DNA from: Planctomycetota bacterium
Lineage (GTDB): Bacteria; Planctomycetota; SZUA-567; JAFGGJ01
Direction: 5' to 3'
Length of the DNA: 64,000 nt
NCBI GenBank assembly: GCA_016930595.1
Contig: JAFGGJ010000027.1
Coordinates: 1 to 64,000, forward strand
Below the pieces are notes generated by a model. It saw nothing but the letters and a program-made list of their open reading frames with translations. It did no database searches and was not told where the DNA came from. A program made the position numbers and the translations under genes. Shown here one piece after another: positions 1-7,075 of the stretch (its first letter is position 1; each line of letters starts with the position of its first letter).

Positions 1-644
1 CCGGGCCAGCGGGGAGACGTCAGCAGCCACAGGCCGACGACCCGCCAGAGCCGCACCGACTGTTCGGACAGCACAAGCGTCGGATACCCCGGCGCAATGC
101 ACTGCAGCAGGACCTTCCAGCCCTTGCCGACCTTCTGGCGCTCGTAGCGCTTGAAAAGCCAGGCCCCTTCGCTTTCGCCGTCCAGCACGTTGGCGACGAC
201 GAGGTCGCCGGAAACTACGGGAGCTGCGGGGCTCACCAGAATCTTCTGCCCGGGACGGGCCAGCGGCACCATCGAAGTGTCGTAGACGTTGAAGGCCATC
301 AGCTTCTGTGGAATCTCCAGGTACTCTTCCGGCTCGTCGGACGCCTCCCGCACCAGCCCCGGCCTCGGATTGGCCGCCACCGATCCCATCACCGGAACGC
401 GCATCAGGTTGCCGTAAAACGCCCCAACGGGTATGCCCAGCCATTCCGCCACCGCCTCGATGTCCTCGGCCTTCCAGGACGTCTCCCCGCGCAGGCGCGA
501 AGACACGGCCGAACGCGGGAGCTTGAGCCGGCCGGCGAGCTCCGCCTGCACCTGCCTTTCGCCAACCATGTCCGCCGCCGCCTCGAATATCCTGCCGGAA
601 ATACCGGAATATCTGCCACGCCTGACCATGTCCGCTGCCTCCAT
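1..644 (-). CDS. S24/LexA-type HTH repressor, C-terminus cut by window edge
   Basis: Transcriptional repressor of the phage CI/LexA type. Only 214 residues are visible because the gene runs off the left edge. Residues about 28-80 form an XRE-like helix-turn-helix. Residues about 85-210 are an S24 peptidase fold with the nucleophile in TSMVP (Ser124) and the general base Lys165 in AWLFKRY. The loop where relatives carry an Ala-Gly cleavage site reads SVAANP, so self-cleavage is uncertain. A sigma70-like promoter ends just before the ATG, leaving almost no leader, so the mRNA is probably leaderless, as for lambda cI. Repeated sites lie upstream in the divergent intergenic region. The family is clear; the regulon is unknown. 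Confidence 0.85.
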   Translation of the reverse strand, partial: MEAADMVRRGRYSGISGRIFEAAADMVGERQVQAELAGRLKLPRSAVSSRLRGETSWKAEDIEAVAEWLGIPVGAFYGNLMRVPVMGSVAANPRPGLVREASDEPEEYLEIPQKLMAFNVYDTSMVPLARPGQKILVSPAAPVVSGDLVVANVLDGESEGAWLFKRYERQKVGKGWKVLLQCIAPGYPTLVLSEQSVRLWRVVGLWLLTSPRWP

Positions 645-649
645 AAACC

Positions 650-677
650 AGTATAGCAGATATCAGATAATATGCAA
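650..677 (-). promoter_or_regulatory. Promoter of the S24 repressor, predicted leaderless
   Basis: On the minus strand TTGCAT (672-677) and TATACT (650-655) are separated by 16 bases. The -10 box ends six bases before the ATG at 644, so the expected start of transcription coincides with the start codon and there is no Shine-Dalgarno sequence. The spacer contains two TATCTG direct repeats that could be repressor half-sites. Confidence 0.6.
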
Positions 678-726
678 ATTTTTTTTATCCTGTAACGCCG
701 GACTGGACGCCGGCTTGCACCACGTA

Positions 727-780
727 TTGCGCTATAACAAATAAATAATAGTTGCGCTATACCGGATTTAGATGTACAAT
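727..780 (+). promoter_or_regulatory. Divergent promoter with two TTGCGCTATA repeats (candidate operator)
   Basis: TTGCGCTATA occurs at 727-736 and again at 752-761, a 25-base repeat spacing. The second copy supplies the -35 box TTGCGC (752-757), followed by 17 bases and TACAAT (775-780), a good rightward sigma70-like promoter. The layout (repressor gene reading left, repeated sites, promoter reading right) suggests that the S24 repressor controls the rightward transcript. The binding itself is inferred. Confidence 0.5.
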
Positions 781-803
781 TCCGCAAAACAGGAAAGAAC
801 CCC

Positions 804-1139
804 ATGCGGAAACAAAAACGCCTCTCGGCCAACAAACCCTCCGCAGCATCCACAAAAAAACATTCTCCGTCGCCGGGACCGCTCCGGGCCGGCGCGGCTT
901 ACGGACAACCCGCACCCCCCACCCACCTCGTTGCCCGCGGCTTCCCGCCCGCCGGTGGAAAAGAGCGTCTCACGCGCACGGCCTTCATCCCGACGGCCCC
1001 GCTTCAAGACGACGTTCGATTCCACGGGCCGGCGTGCCGTAAAAGGCAGGGGTGGGTGGGCGGCATTTTCACCTTCACGCGGGGGGGTCGTCCCAGGGGA
1101 ACACTATTGGACGGGAGGCATCCATGCGCATCGCAGTGA
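804..1139 (+). CDS. Possible small basic protein behind the divergent promoter
   Basis: An open frame of 111 codons begins with ATG about 17 bases after the predicted transcription start, with AGGAAAG as a possible ribosome-binding site. The product is basic and rich in Pro, Arg, Gly and Ala, and no family is recognised. It overlaps the next gene by 16 bases. Position is its main support; composition is not convincing, and the stretch may instead be a long untranslated leader. Confidence 0.2.
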   Translation: MRKQKRLSANKPSAASTKKHSPSPGPLRAGAAYGQPAPPTHLVARGFPPAGGKERLTRTAFIPTAPLQDDVRFHGPACRKRQGWVGGIFTFTRGGRPRGTLLDGRHPCASQ

Positions 1140-1390
1140 CTGGAACGGGAATTCGGCGATCGAAGGCACCTCGCGGGAACGCGTCGCGCCGGAAGCTCAT
1201 CGTGCAGGTGATGATCCGGGCGGCATGCGAAGACTTCGTCGGGGCTTACCTCACCGACCAGGACGCCCTCGAACTGCTGGGCGACATCGACGGCTGCAGC
1301 CGGACCTGGGGGGCGGCGACGGCGCTGGCGTGTTTCAGAAAAGTCCTGGCGGCGGCGGACTCCACGGCGACAGGAACGCCGGCGCAATAA
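1124..1390 (+). CDS. Small hypothetical protein, 88 aa
   Basis: No family is recognised. The ATG at 1124 is preceded by GGGAGG at good spacing, which is why this start is preferred over an upstream in-frame ATG at 1052. The N-terminal third is basic (IRRSKAPRGNASRRKLIVQ) and the rest is acidic to hydrophobic and probably helical (FVGAYLTDQDALELLGDIDG). It lies downstream of the divergent promoter controlled by the putative repressor, so it may be the cargo of a phage-like or accessory regulatory unit. No signal peptide or membrane segment is visible. Confidence 0.45.
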   Translation: MRIAVTGTGIRRSKAPRGNASRRKLIVQVMIRAACEDFVGAYLTDQDALELLGDIDGCSRTWGAATALACFRKVLAAADSTATGTPAQ

Positions 1391-1441
1391 AGAAAAAACT
1401 TAAACCTGTTATTTGCCCCTTGCCTTCTTGGCGGTTATGGC

Positions 1442-1456
1442 TGTCCCTTTTTATTC
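1442..1456. repeat. 15-bp repeat, copy 1 (TGTCCCTTTTTATTC)
   Basis: TGTCCCTTTTTATTC occurs here and again at 18562-18576 in the same orientation. Both copies lie in AT-richer intergenic or relic sequence next to accessory genes. It could be a fragment of a dispersed repeat. Confidence 0.4.
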
Positions 1457-1486
1457 AGAAACCGTGAAGTTCTGTCGAGAAAGCTA

Positions 1487-1515
1487 TTGACCGCCACAGC
1501 AACTCATGGTATTAT
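1487..1515 (+). promoter_or_regulatory. Sigma70-like promoter of candidate small RNA
   Basis: TTGACC (1487-1492) and TATTAT (1510-1515) are separated by exactly 17 bases, one of the best sigma70 matches in the window. Transcription would start near 1522. No convincing coding region follows; a hairpin with a T-rich tail begins 27 bases downstream. Confidence 0.55.
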
Positions 1516-1521
1516 ACATAT

Positions 1522-1591
1522 GTCCTTTACCCAGGGTAAGGGACCCACAAAGGCTTCGGTCGCTGTGCCATATCAGCGGCCTTTTTCTTTT
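1522..1591 (+). ncRNA. Candidate small RNA of about 70 nt
   Basis: The interval lies between a strong promoter and a rho-independent terminator-like hairpin. The 5' part can fold on CCTTTACCC/GGGTAAGG (about 1524-1541). The 3' part is the terminator stem. No known riboswitch or 6S/tmRNA consensus was recognised. The reading as an RNA gene rests only on promoter plus hairpin; an attenuated leader of a lost gene is the main alternative. Confidence 0.35.
1549..1591 (+). terminator. Hairpin with T-rich tail
   Basis: AAAGGC (1549-1554) pairs with GCCTTT (1579-1584), and CGCTG (1561-1565) pairs with CAGCG (1574-1578), with TTCGGT as an internal bulge. TTTTTCTTTT follows. On the opposite strand the stem is not followed by a T run, so it acts mainly on the plus strand. 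Confidence 0.5.
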
Positions 1592-1593
1592 CC

Positions 1594-1785
1594 TCACCAT
1601 CTCGGGTTGCTCCGCATGTTTGCCAAGGCAGTGGTTCCTGCCACATATGCTGTGACAAAGTTCGCGGTCTTCCCGTTGCGGTTGACCTGGATGATGACGG
1701 CGTACCTCTTCGAAGGCCGCTTCAGCCCCAGGTTCGGCGTAGGGCTGAGTGTTTCATTCTGATATGGAACCACTGTCAGACGCTG
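1594..1785 (-). pseudogene. Relic of a barnase/EndoU/ColE5-RelE-like (PBECR-type) nuclease domain
   Basis: Directly after the TAG stop of the next lipoprotein gene, the same frame stays open for 63 more codons to a TGA at 1594-1596. The encoded piece contains KRYAVIIQVNRNGKTANF, then VTAYVAG, and ends MRSNPRW. This has the look of the C-terminus of small phage- or toxin-associated nucleases of the PBECR group, where a YAVxxQ strand, a VTAYV strand and a short basic end are usual (family memory, not searched). It has no start codon or ribosome-binding site, so it is called a relic. It could also be expressed by stop-codon readthrough, but nothing supports that. Confidence 0.4.
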
Positions 1786-2280
1786 CTACTTCACGAAATG
1801 GATGTCATAGCCGTTGGCTCGTTGTTTCCAGACGAGACGGTCATTTTCAACAAGCACTTCACCGTCTATTACATGCATAGGACCCGACATCCATTGCCAG
1901 ACCTCGAATTCAGGGCTGTCTTCGGCCGCGAGTTTCAACTTGGCTCTGTATGGGTGGTCTGAGAAGTAGCCTTGAACGATGAAGCTGAAGTCTCCGAAGT
2001 CCAACAACTCGGTCGGCTCATATTTCTTGATGTCGAGAACAAGGCTCGATAGCCAGGATTCCTGAACACTCTTGTACGCGGCCAAATCAATGAAGTCTTT
2101 CTTCCTGTGCTCGGGGATAGTGTTGATGTTCTGCAACGTGGTTTCCGTATCGACGCGCCACCTGCCCGTAACGGCACTGCATCCGCCAACCAGGACAACA
2201 AGACAAAGGAAACCCCCGCTAAGTTTCACAGCACTGAGTTTCCCACGGACTACTTGACAATCTTCGGCCTGGTGGGTCAT
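1786..2280 (-). CDS. Hypothetical lipoprotein, 164 aa
   Basis: Predicted membrane-anchored lipoprotein of unknown function. A type II signal peptide ends in LVVLVGGC with the lipid-modified Cys at residue 34. The mature part is mixed alpha/beta and rich in aromatic residues (WQWMSGPMHVIDGEVLVEN, then RLVWKQRANGYDIHFVK). The ATG at 2280 is chosen because GGGGG lies five bases upstream; an in-frame ATG at 2307 lacks such a site. GC content is lower than in neighbouring genes, which suggests later arrival. No operon partner is seen. Confidence 0.65.
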   Translation of the reverse strand: MTHQAEDCQVVRGKLSAVKLSGGFLCLVVLVGGCSAVTGRWRVDTETTLQNINTIPEHRKKDFIDLAAYKSVQESWLSSLVLDIKKYEPTELLDFGDFSFIVQGYFSDHPYRAKLKLAAEDSPEFEVWQWMSGPMHVIDGEVLVENDRLVWKQRANGYDIHFVK

Positions 2281-2677
2281 TGTTCCCCCGCGTGCTGTTC
2301 TTATCAACTATATCAAATGATAGCCTGCAAACACTTCTCGGTCAAGAGTGACCGGCTTCCGCTTGAGACCTCGACGGGAACCTCTGTGCGCCAGGGAACA
2401 ATCTGTGATTTCTCGCAAGATTCTCCTTGAGATTACCCGTCCCCACGCCCTGATCTCCCTGCTCCGGGAGCGCCGGCGCATGGTGCGCTGACCTTCAGGT
2501 CAGGGCAAAGGTGGCCCCCAAGTCGAACGGAAAGAAGCCGATGCAGGCCCCGGCCAAGCCGAACGGCTACCCCACGGCTTGACAGCCCCGCGGCCGCATC
2601 CCCACGACAGCCGCAACTTTGCCACACGCCGCCCCGCACGCGGTTATAATGTCGGCTCCCGGGAAGGGAGGTTCCTC
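2281..2677. other. 397-bp intergenic stretch with possible decayed coding sequence
   Basis: No intact gene is seen. A short frame ending in a stop at 2580-2582 reads AKVAPKSNGKKPMQAPAKPN, a Lys/Ala/Pro-rich tail typical of real protein C-termini, but has no start. TATAAT at 2645-2650 sits 28 bases before the next gene and is its probable -10 box. A TTGCCA at 2619-2624 is 20 bases away, which is wide for a -35 box. Confidence 0.35.
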
Positions 2678-4624
2678 ATGGCGCGCAAAGCCCCGGCCGT
2701 CAAGCGCCGCACTGACTGTTTCTTCGGGCTCCACTTCGACCTGCATCCCAACGAAAACGACTCCGACCTCGGCGCCGACGTCTCCGAATCCATGGTCGAC
2801 GCCCTCCTGAAAAAGGTCAAGCCGGACTTCGTCCAGTACGACTGCAAGGGCCATCGCGGCTACTCCGGCTATCCCACGGCCGTCGGCACCCCGGCTCCCG
2901 GCATAAAAAAGGATTCCCTCAAAATATGGCGCAAAGTCACCCGCCGGCGCGGCGTGGCGCTTTTCGTCCACTATTCCGGCGTCTGGGACACCGTCGCCGC
3001 CTCCGCTCATCCCGACTGGGCGCGCATCGACGAAAACGGCGCTCCGGACCCCAACATCACTTCGACCTTCGGCCCCTACGCCGAGTTGCTCCTCATTCCG
3101 CAGCTCAAGGAGCTTGCACGCGACTACGGCATCGACGGCGCTTGGATCGACGGCGAATGCTGGGCCATCCTCCCCGACTATTGCGACGCCGCCAAGCGCG
3201 CCTTCCGCGAAGAAACCGGCCACTTCGTCCTCCCCCTGAAGCGCGGCGACACGTTCTGGCGCGAATTCCTCGACCTCAACCGCCACCAGTTCCTCCGTTA
3301 TCTCGCACGCTACGTCCAGGAAGTCCACCGCGATTTCCCCGACTTCCAGATATGCAGCAACTGGCTCTATTCAACCATGGTCCCCGAGCCCGTTACCGTC
3401 CCCGTGGATTTCCTCTCCGGCGACTTCTCCCCGGGCAAATCCGTCAACACCGCACGCATGGAAGCGCGCTACCTCGCTTCCAACAACATGCCCTGGGACC
3501 TCATGGCCTGGGGCTTCAACCGGGCACAGGACACCGACTGGAGCCACAAGGCCCCCGTCCAGCTCCAACAGGAAGCCGCCGTCTGCATCTCCCAGGGCGG
3601 CGGTTTCCAGGTCTACTACCAGCCCACGCGTTCCGGCCGCATCGACGGCTCCCTCGTCGGCGTCATGGCCGACGTCGCAGCCTTCTGCCGCAAGCGCAAA
3701 GCCGCTTCCTTCAGGACCGACTCCGTCCCGCAGGTCGCGGTCATTCTCTCCTCCGAAAGCATCAAGGCCGCCACCGACACACTCTACAAGTGGAACGACC
3801 AGCAGGCACCCGCCAAGGGCGCACTCCACGCACTCCTCGAACTCGGCTACAGCGTGGACGTCCTTTCCGAACACCAGTTGTTCGAACGCTCCGACTCCTA
3901 TCCCCTCATCGTCCTCCCCGAATGCTCCGCTCTCCTCCCCAGCTTTGTCGAAAAACTGCGTGAGTACGCCGCTTCCGGCGGCTCGCTCATGCTCATCGGC
4001 GCAGCTCCGGCCCGCCTCTTCCCCAAAGAACTCGGCGTCCGCTTCTCCGCCGACCCCGAAGAAACCGACGCCTTCATCGACGCCGACGGCGTCCTCGGCT
4101 GCTGCGACGGCCTCTGGCAGCCCGTCTCCGTCCCGCCCGCCAGGCGCGTCGCATCCCGCTACGCCGCACACGACACCTCCGGCCCCGCAGACGCCGCAGC
4201 CTCCGTCTCGAAGTTCAAGAAAGGCCGCGTCGGCGCCATCTACGGCCCAGCCGCCTCCGTCCACCTCAAAACCCACCTCCCCGCCACACGCCGCCTCATC
4301 GGCCTGCTGGCCGGCAGGCTCTTCCCCAACCCCGTCGTCAAGCTCTCCGCCCCGCCCTGCGTCGACGTCGTCCTGCGCCGCAAGGGCGCCAGAGTCATCG
4401 TGCACCTCGTCAACACTTCCGGCATGCAGCAGGCCGACGACTATACCGTCGTCGACTACGTGCCCCCGGTCGGCCCCGTCGAACTCACGGTCAGGCTCAA
4501 GCGCCGCCCGGATAAAGTCTCCCTCGCCGGCGAATCCGCCGGCTTCACCAGCCGATGGAACGCCGGCAGACTGCGCGTCAGGATCGACCGCATCGACATC
4601 CACGCCGCGCTTGTCATAGAATGA
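2678..4624 (+). CDS. Glycoside hydrolase-like protein, fucosidase-like barrel plus GATase-like domain, 648 aa
   Basis: Probable glycosidase or glycan-binding protein. Residues about 15-370 look like a TIM barrel of the GH29/alpha-L-fucosidase or GH42-like kind, with HYSGVWDTVAASAHPDW and a DGAWIDGECWAI strand whose acidic residues could be catalytic. Residues about 380-520 resemble the class I glutamine-amidotransferase-like domain of GH42-type enzymes (LIVLPECSALLPSF, GGSLMLIGAAPARLF). The C-terminus is beta-rich. No signal peptide is seen, so it is probably cytoplasmic. The start at 2678 follows GGGAGG. It forms an operon with the UroD-like gene 50 bases downstream. Substrate unknown. Confidence 0.7.
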   Translation: MARKAPAVKRRTDCFFGLHFDLHPNENDSDLGADVSESMVDALLKKVKPDFVQYDCKGHRGYSGYPTAVGTPAPGIKKDSLKIWRKVTRRRGVALFVHYSGVWDTVAASAHPDWARIDENGAPDPNITSTFGPYAELLLIPQLKELARDYGIDGAWIDGECWAILPDYCDAAKRAFREETGHFVLPLKRGDTFWREFLDLNRHQFLRYLARYVQEVHRDFPDFQICSNWLYSTMVPEPVTVPVDFLSGDFSPGKSVNTARMEARYLASNNMPWDLMAWGFNRAQDTDWSHKAPVQLQQEAAVCISQGGGFQVYYQPTRSGRIDGSLVGVMADVAAFCRKRKAASFRTDSVPQVAVILSSESIKAATDTLYKWNDQQAPAKGALHALLELGYSVDVLSEHQLFERSDSYPLIVLPECSALLPSFVEKLREYAASGGSLMLIGAAPARLFPKELGVRFSADPEETDAFIDADGVLGCCDGLWQPVSVPPARRVASRYAAHDTSGPADAAASVSKFKKGRVGAIYGPAASVHLKTHLPATRRLIGLLAGRLFPNPVVKLSAPPCVDVVLRRKGARVIVHLVNTSGMQQADDYTVVDYVPPVGPVELTVRLKRRPDKVSLAGESAGFTSRWNAGRLRVRIDRIDIHAALVIE

Positions 4625-4674
4625 TATCCTGCTAACATGCTCGCACTGCGCCGCCGCCGCGGGGAGAACTCGTA

Positions 4675-5910
4675 ATGGACGACTCCGACAGAAACATCAT
4701 CCGTGAACTCGCCCGCCGCGTCGCGGATATCGCCTCCCGCCCCGTCATGCGGGAACGCATCGCCCTCTGGAAACGCCATAACTCCCTCAGACCCGCGCGC
4801 CCCATGGTCCTCGTCTTCCCGGAAGGCTCCTGGCGCGAACTCCTCCCGCCTTCAGCACTCGAATGCCGCGACGAAGAAGCCCGCCGCATCGAAGCCTCCC
4901 TCAGGCGCCGCCTCTTCTACGACGAAATCCTCCCCGACGACACCGTCGTCGACGCCACCTGGCTCGTCCCCAAAATCGCCAGCGTCACCGGCTGGGGACT
5001 CGAACCGCGCAATCACCCCAGCTCCGATCCGACCGGAGCCTGGGGCTTCGACCCCGTCCTCAACTCGCGCTCCGACCTCGAAAAAATCACCATGCCTCAG
5101 GTCGTCTACGACGAAGCCGAAGCCCGCTCACGCCTCGACTCCGCCTCCAGCCTCTTCGGCGATATCCTCGACGTCCGCCTGGCCGGCACCAGAACCATCA
5201 GCTTCCACCTCGGCGCTCTCTACGCCTACCGACGCGGCCTCGAACAGATGATGATCGACATGTACACCGACCCCGCCCTTATCCACGAAACCATGGCGCT
5301 CTTCGAAAAAGGCTGCGCGGGGCTCCTGCAGCAGTACCTCGATAACAACCTCCTCGACCTCAACAACGACAACAGCTACCAGAACTCCGGCGGCAACAGC
5401 TGGACCGATGAACTCCCCGCCCCAGGCTTCAACCCCGATCGCGTCCGCCTCCGCGACCTCTGGGCCGCCGCCGAATCCCAGGAACTCGCACAGGTCTCCC
5501 CGGATATGCACAGGGAATTCGTCTGGCAGTATGAACGCCGCCTCCTTGAACCCTTCGGCCTCACCGGCTACGGATGCTGCGAAGACCTCACACGCAAGCT
5601 CGACTTCGTCACCGCACTCCCCAACATGCGCCGCATCTCCGTCTCCCCGTGGGCCGACGTCGATAAGTGCGCCGAACGGCTCGGCGGCCGCTTCATCTTC
5701 TCCTGGAAACCCAACCCCGCCATGCTCTGCGGCTCTTTCGATGAAAACGCCGTCCGCTCATATGTCCAGCACGCCGCGGACGCCGCCCGGGCCAACGGCT
5801 GCGTCCTCGAAATGGTCCTCAAAGATACCCATACCTGCGAAAACCGCCCCGAACGCTTCACACGCTGGCTACGGATCGCCTCGGAAATCGCCCTCAGCTC
5901 CGCCGGCTGA
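4675..5910 (+). CDS. Uroporphyrinogen decarboxylase-like (UroD/MtaA-type) protein, 411 aa
   Basis: Belongs to the UroD fold family that includes corrinoid:CoM and other cobamide-dependent methyltransferases. Visible features are a long helical N-terminus, an RxxxWKRHN region, the central GYGCCEDLTRKLDFV segment and the late FIFSWKPNPAMLCG strand typical of the non-heme UroD-like subgroup common in Lentisphaerota and Planctomycetota. Haem synthesis is unlikely given the context. It lies 50 bases after the glycosidase gene with GGGGAG before the ATG, so the pair is probably co-transcribed. Its 3' end overlaps the convergent esterase gene by 17 bases. The methyl donor and acceptor are unknown. 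Confidence 0.75.
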   Translation: MDDSDRNIIRELARRVADIASRPVMRERIALWKRHNSLRPARPMVLVFPEGSWRELLPPSALECRDEEARRIEASLRRRLFYDEILPDDTVVDATWLVPKIASVTGWGLEPRNHPSSDPTGAWGFDPVLNSRSDLEKITMPQVVYDEAEARSRLDSASSLFGDILDVRLAGTRTISFHLGALYAYRRGLEQMMIDMYTDPALIHETMALFEKGCAGLLQQYLDNNLLDLNNDNSYQNSGGNSWTDELPAPGFNPDRVRLRDLWAAAESQELAQVSPDMHREFVWQYERRLLEPFGLTGYGCCEDLTRKLDFVTALPNMRRISVSPWADVDKCAERLGGRFIFSWKPNPAMLCGSFDENAVRSYVQHAADAARANGCVLEMVLKDTHTCENRPERFTRWLRIASEIALSSAG

Positions 5911-7045
5911 GATGCCGGTCGAACCATTCGAACGCGCTCGCCTGCATCTCCAGGTCGAACTTGTGCGGCCCGGGGTACAGCTCGCACTTCAGCATCTCCC
6001 CCGCACCCCCCTTCCCGAACGTCTCCTCCAGTATCCCGAACGCCCTCTTCACCTCGCTCAGCGTGTACAGCTCGTCCTCCGTCGTGTTCTGCACCATCGT
6101 CGCCGCGGGCGCCCTCAGCGCCAGTATCTCCGGAAAGTCCAGGTCCCTCGGCACCAGCGGCGTGTACGCCATCCACGTGTGCGTCCAGTTCTTGTACAGC
6201 AGAAAATCCCTCCACGTCGTCATGAATCCCACGCATGCGCAGCACCTGACGCGCTCGTCCAGCCCCGCAAGGTACGCCGTCCGCATCCCTCCACCTGAAA
6301 GCCCCCCGCATCCCACCCTCCCGGCGTCCACCTCCGCCCGCCCGCACAGCACGTCCAGCGCCCTCATGTCCTCAACAACGTACACCCCGGGCCACGTCGT
6401 CCCCGCGCACAGCAGGCTCTTCTCCATCTCCGTCTCGTGCCGCCCGGCGAACCCGTTGTACTTCGCTATCGCTTCGGCGTCGTCCCCCTCCGGATCCACG
6501 CCGCCACGGCGGATCGCCTCCGGCACGTCCGCCACCCTCACACGCCTCGACGCAAACGGAAACGTGTCGTGCACCAGCACACCGTACCCCCTCCGGGCCA
6601 GCTCCGTCGCCCACCCCGCTCCGCCGTAATAGCGCTCCTGGTGCTCCGCCTGCACCTTCCACGGATCCCCGTCCGTCCGGCTGATCTTCCTCCACCCCAT
6701 GTACTTGTTGCCCCCGTGGTCGTGCAGCCCCAGCACCCCAGGCAGCGGCCCCGCCTCCCCGGCCGGCTTCATGAACACCGCCTCCGTGCGCGGCCCGCAC
6801 GCAAGCTGCCACGTCAGGTACTCCACCTCCACGCCGTCGTGTACCCCACTCTCCTCCACGCGCGCCTCGGGCGTGCCCCCGAGGTCCACCGGCGCCATGC
6901 ACTCCAGCACCCTCTTCCGCCCGGCCTCGCGCCACTCCTCAAGCGACGCGTACCGCCCCGTCCTGTACGACATCCCCGCCGGGCCCTCACCCAGCACCGC
7001 GTCCGACAGCCACCCCCCGTAGCCCCCCGCCATGTTCGGTCCCAT
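5894..7045 (-). CDS. Alpha/beta hydrolase, dienelactone hydrolase/acetyl xylan esterase-like, 383 aa
   Basis: Predicted serine hydrolase of the large alpha/beta type seen near polysaccharide genes. The nucleophile elbow is GLSGGG with Ser250. An acidic residue in NTTEDELY and His in PGPHKFD near the C-terminus complete a plausible triad. The GLHDHGGNKY segment around residue 106-115 supplies the oxyanion region. No signal peptide is visible. The start at 7045 is preceded by AAAGGAGCGGAG. It is separated from the permease gene by 30 bases on the same strand and may share its transcript. Substrate could be an acylated sugar, but this is inferred. Confidence 0.75.
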   Translation of the reverse strand: MGPNMAGGYGGWLSDAVLGEGPAGMSYRTGRYASLEEWREAGRKRVLECMAPVDLGGTPEARVEESGVHDGVEVEYLTWQLACGPRTEAVFMKPAGEAGPLPGVLGLHDHGGNKYMGWRKISRTDGDPWKVQAEHQERYYGGAGWATELARRGYGVLVHDTFPFASRRVRVADVPEAIRRGGVDPEGDDAEAIAKYNGFAGRHETEMEKSLLCAGTTWPGVYVVEDMRALDVLCGRAEVDAGRVGCGGLSGGGMRTAYLAGLDERVRCCACVGFMTTWRDFLLYKNWTHTWMAYTPLVPRDLDFPEILALRAPAATMVQNTTEDELYTLSEVKRAFGILEETFGKGGAGEMLKCELYPGPHKFDLEMQASAFEWFDRHLSRRS

Positions 7046-7075
7046 CTCCGCTCCTTTCCCCGCCTCCCACGCCGC

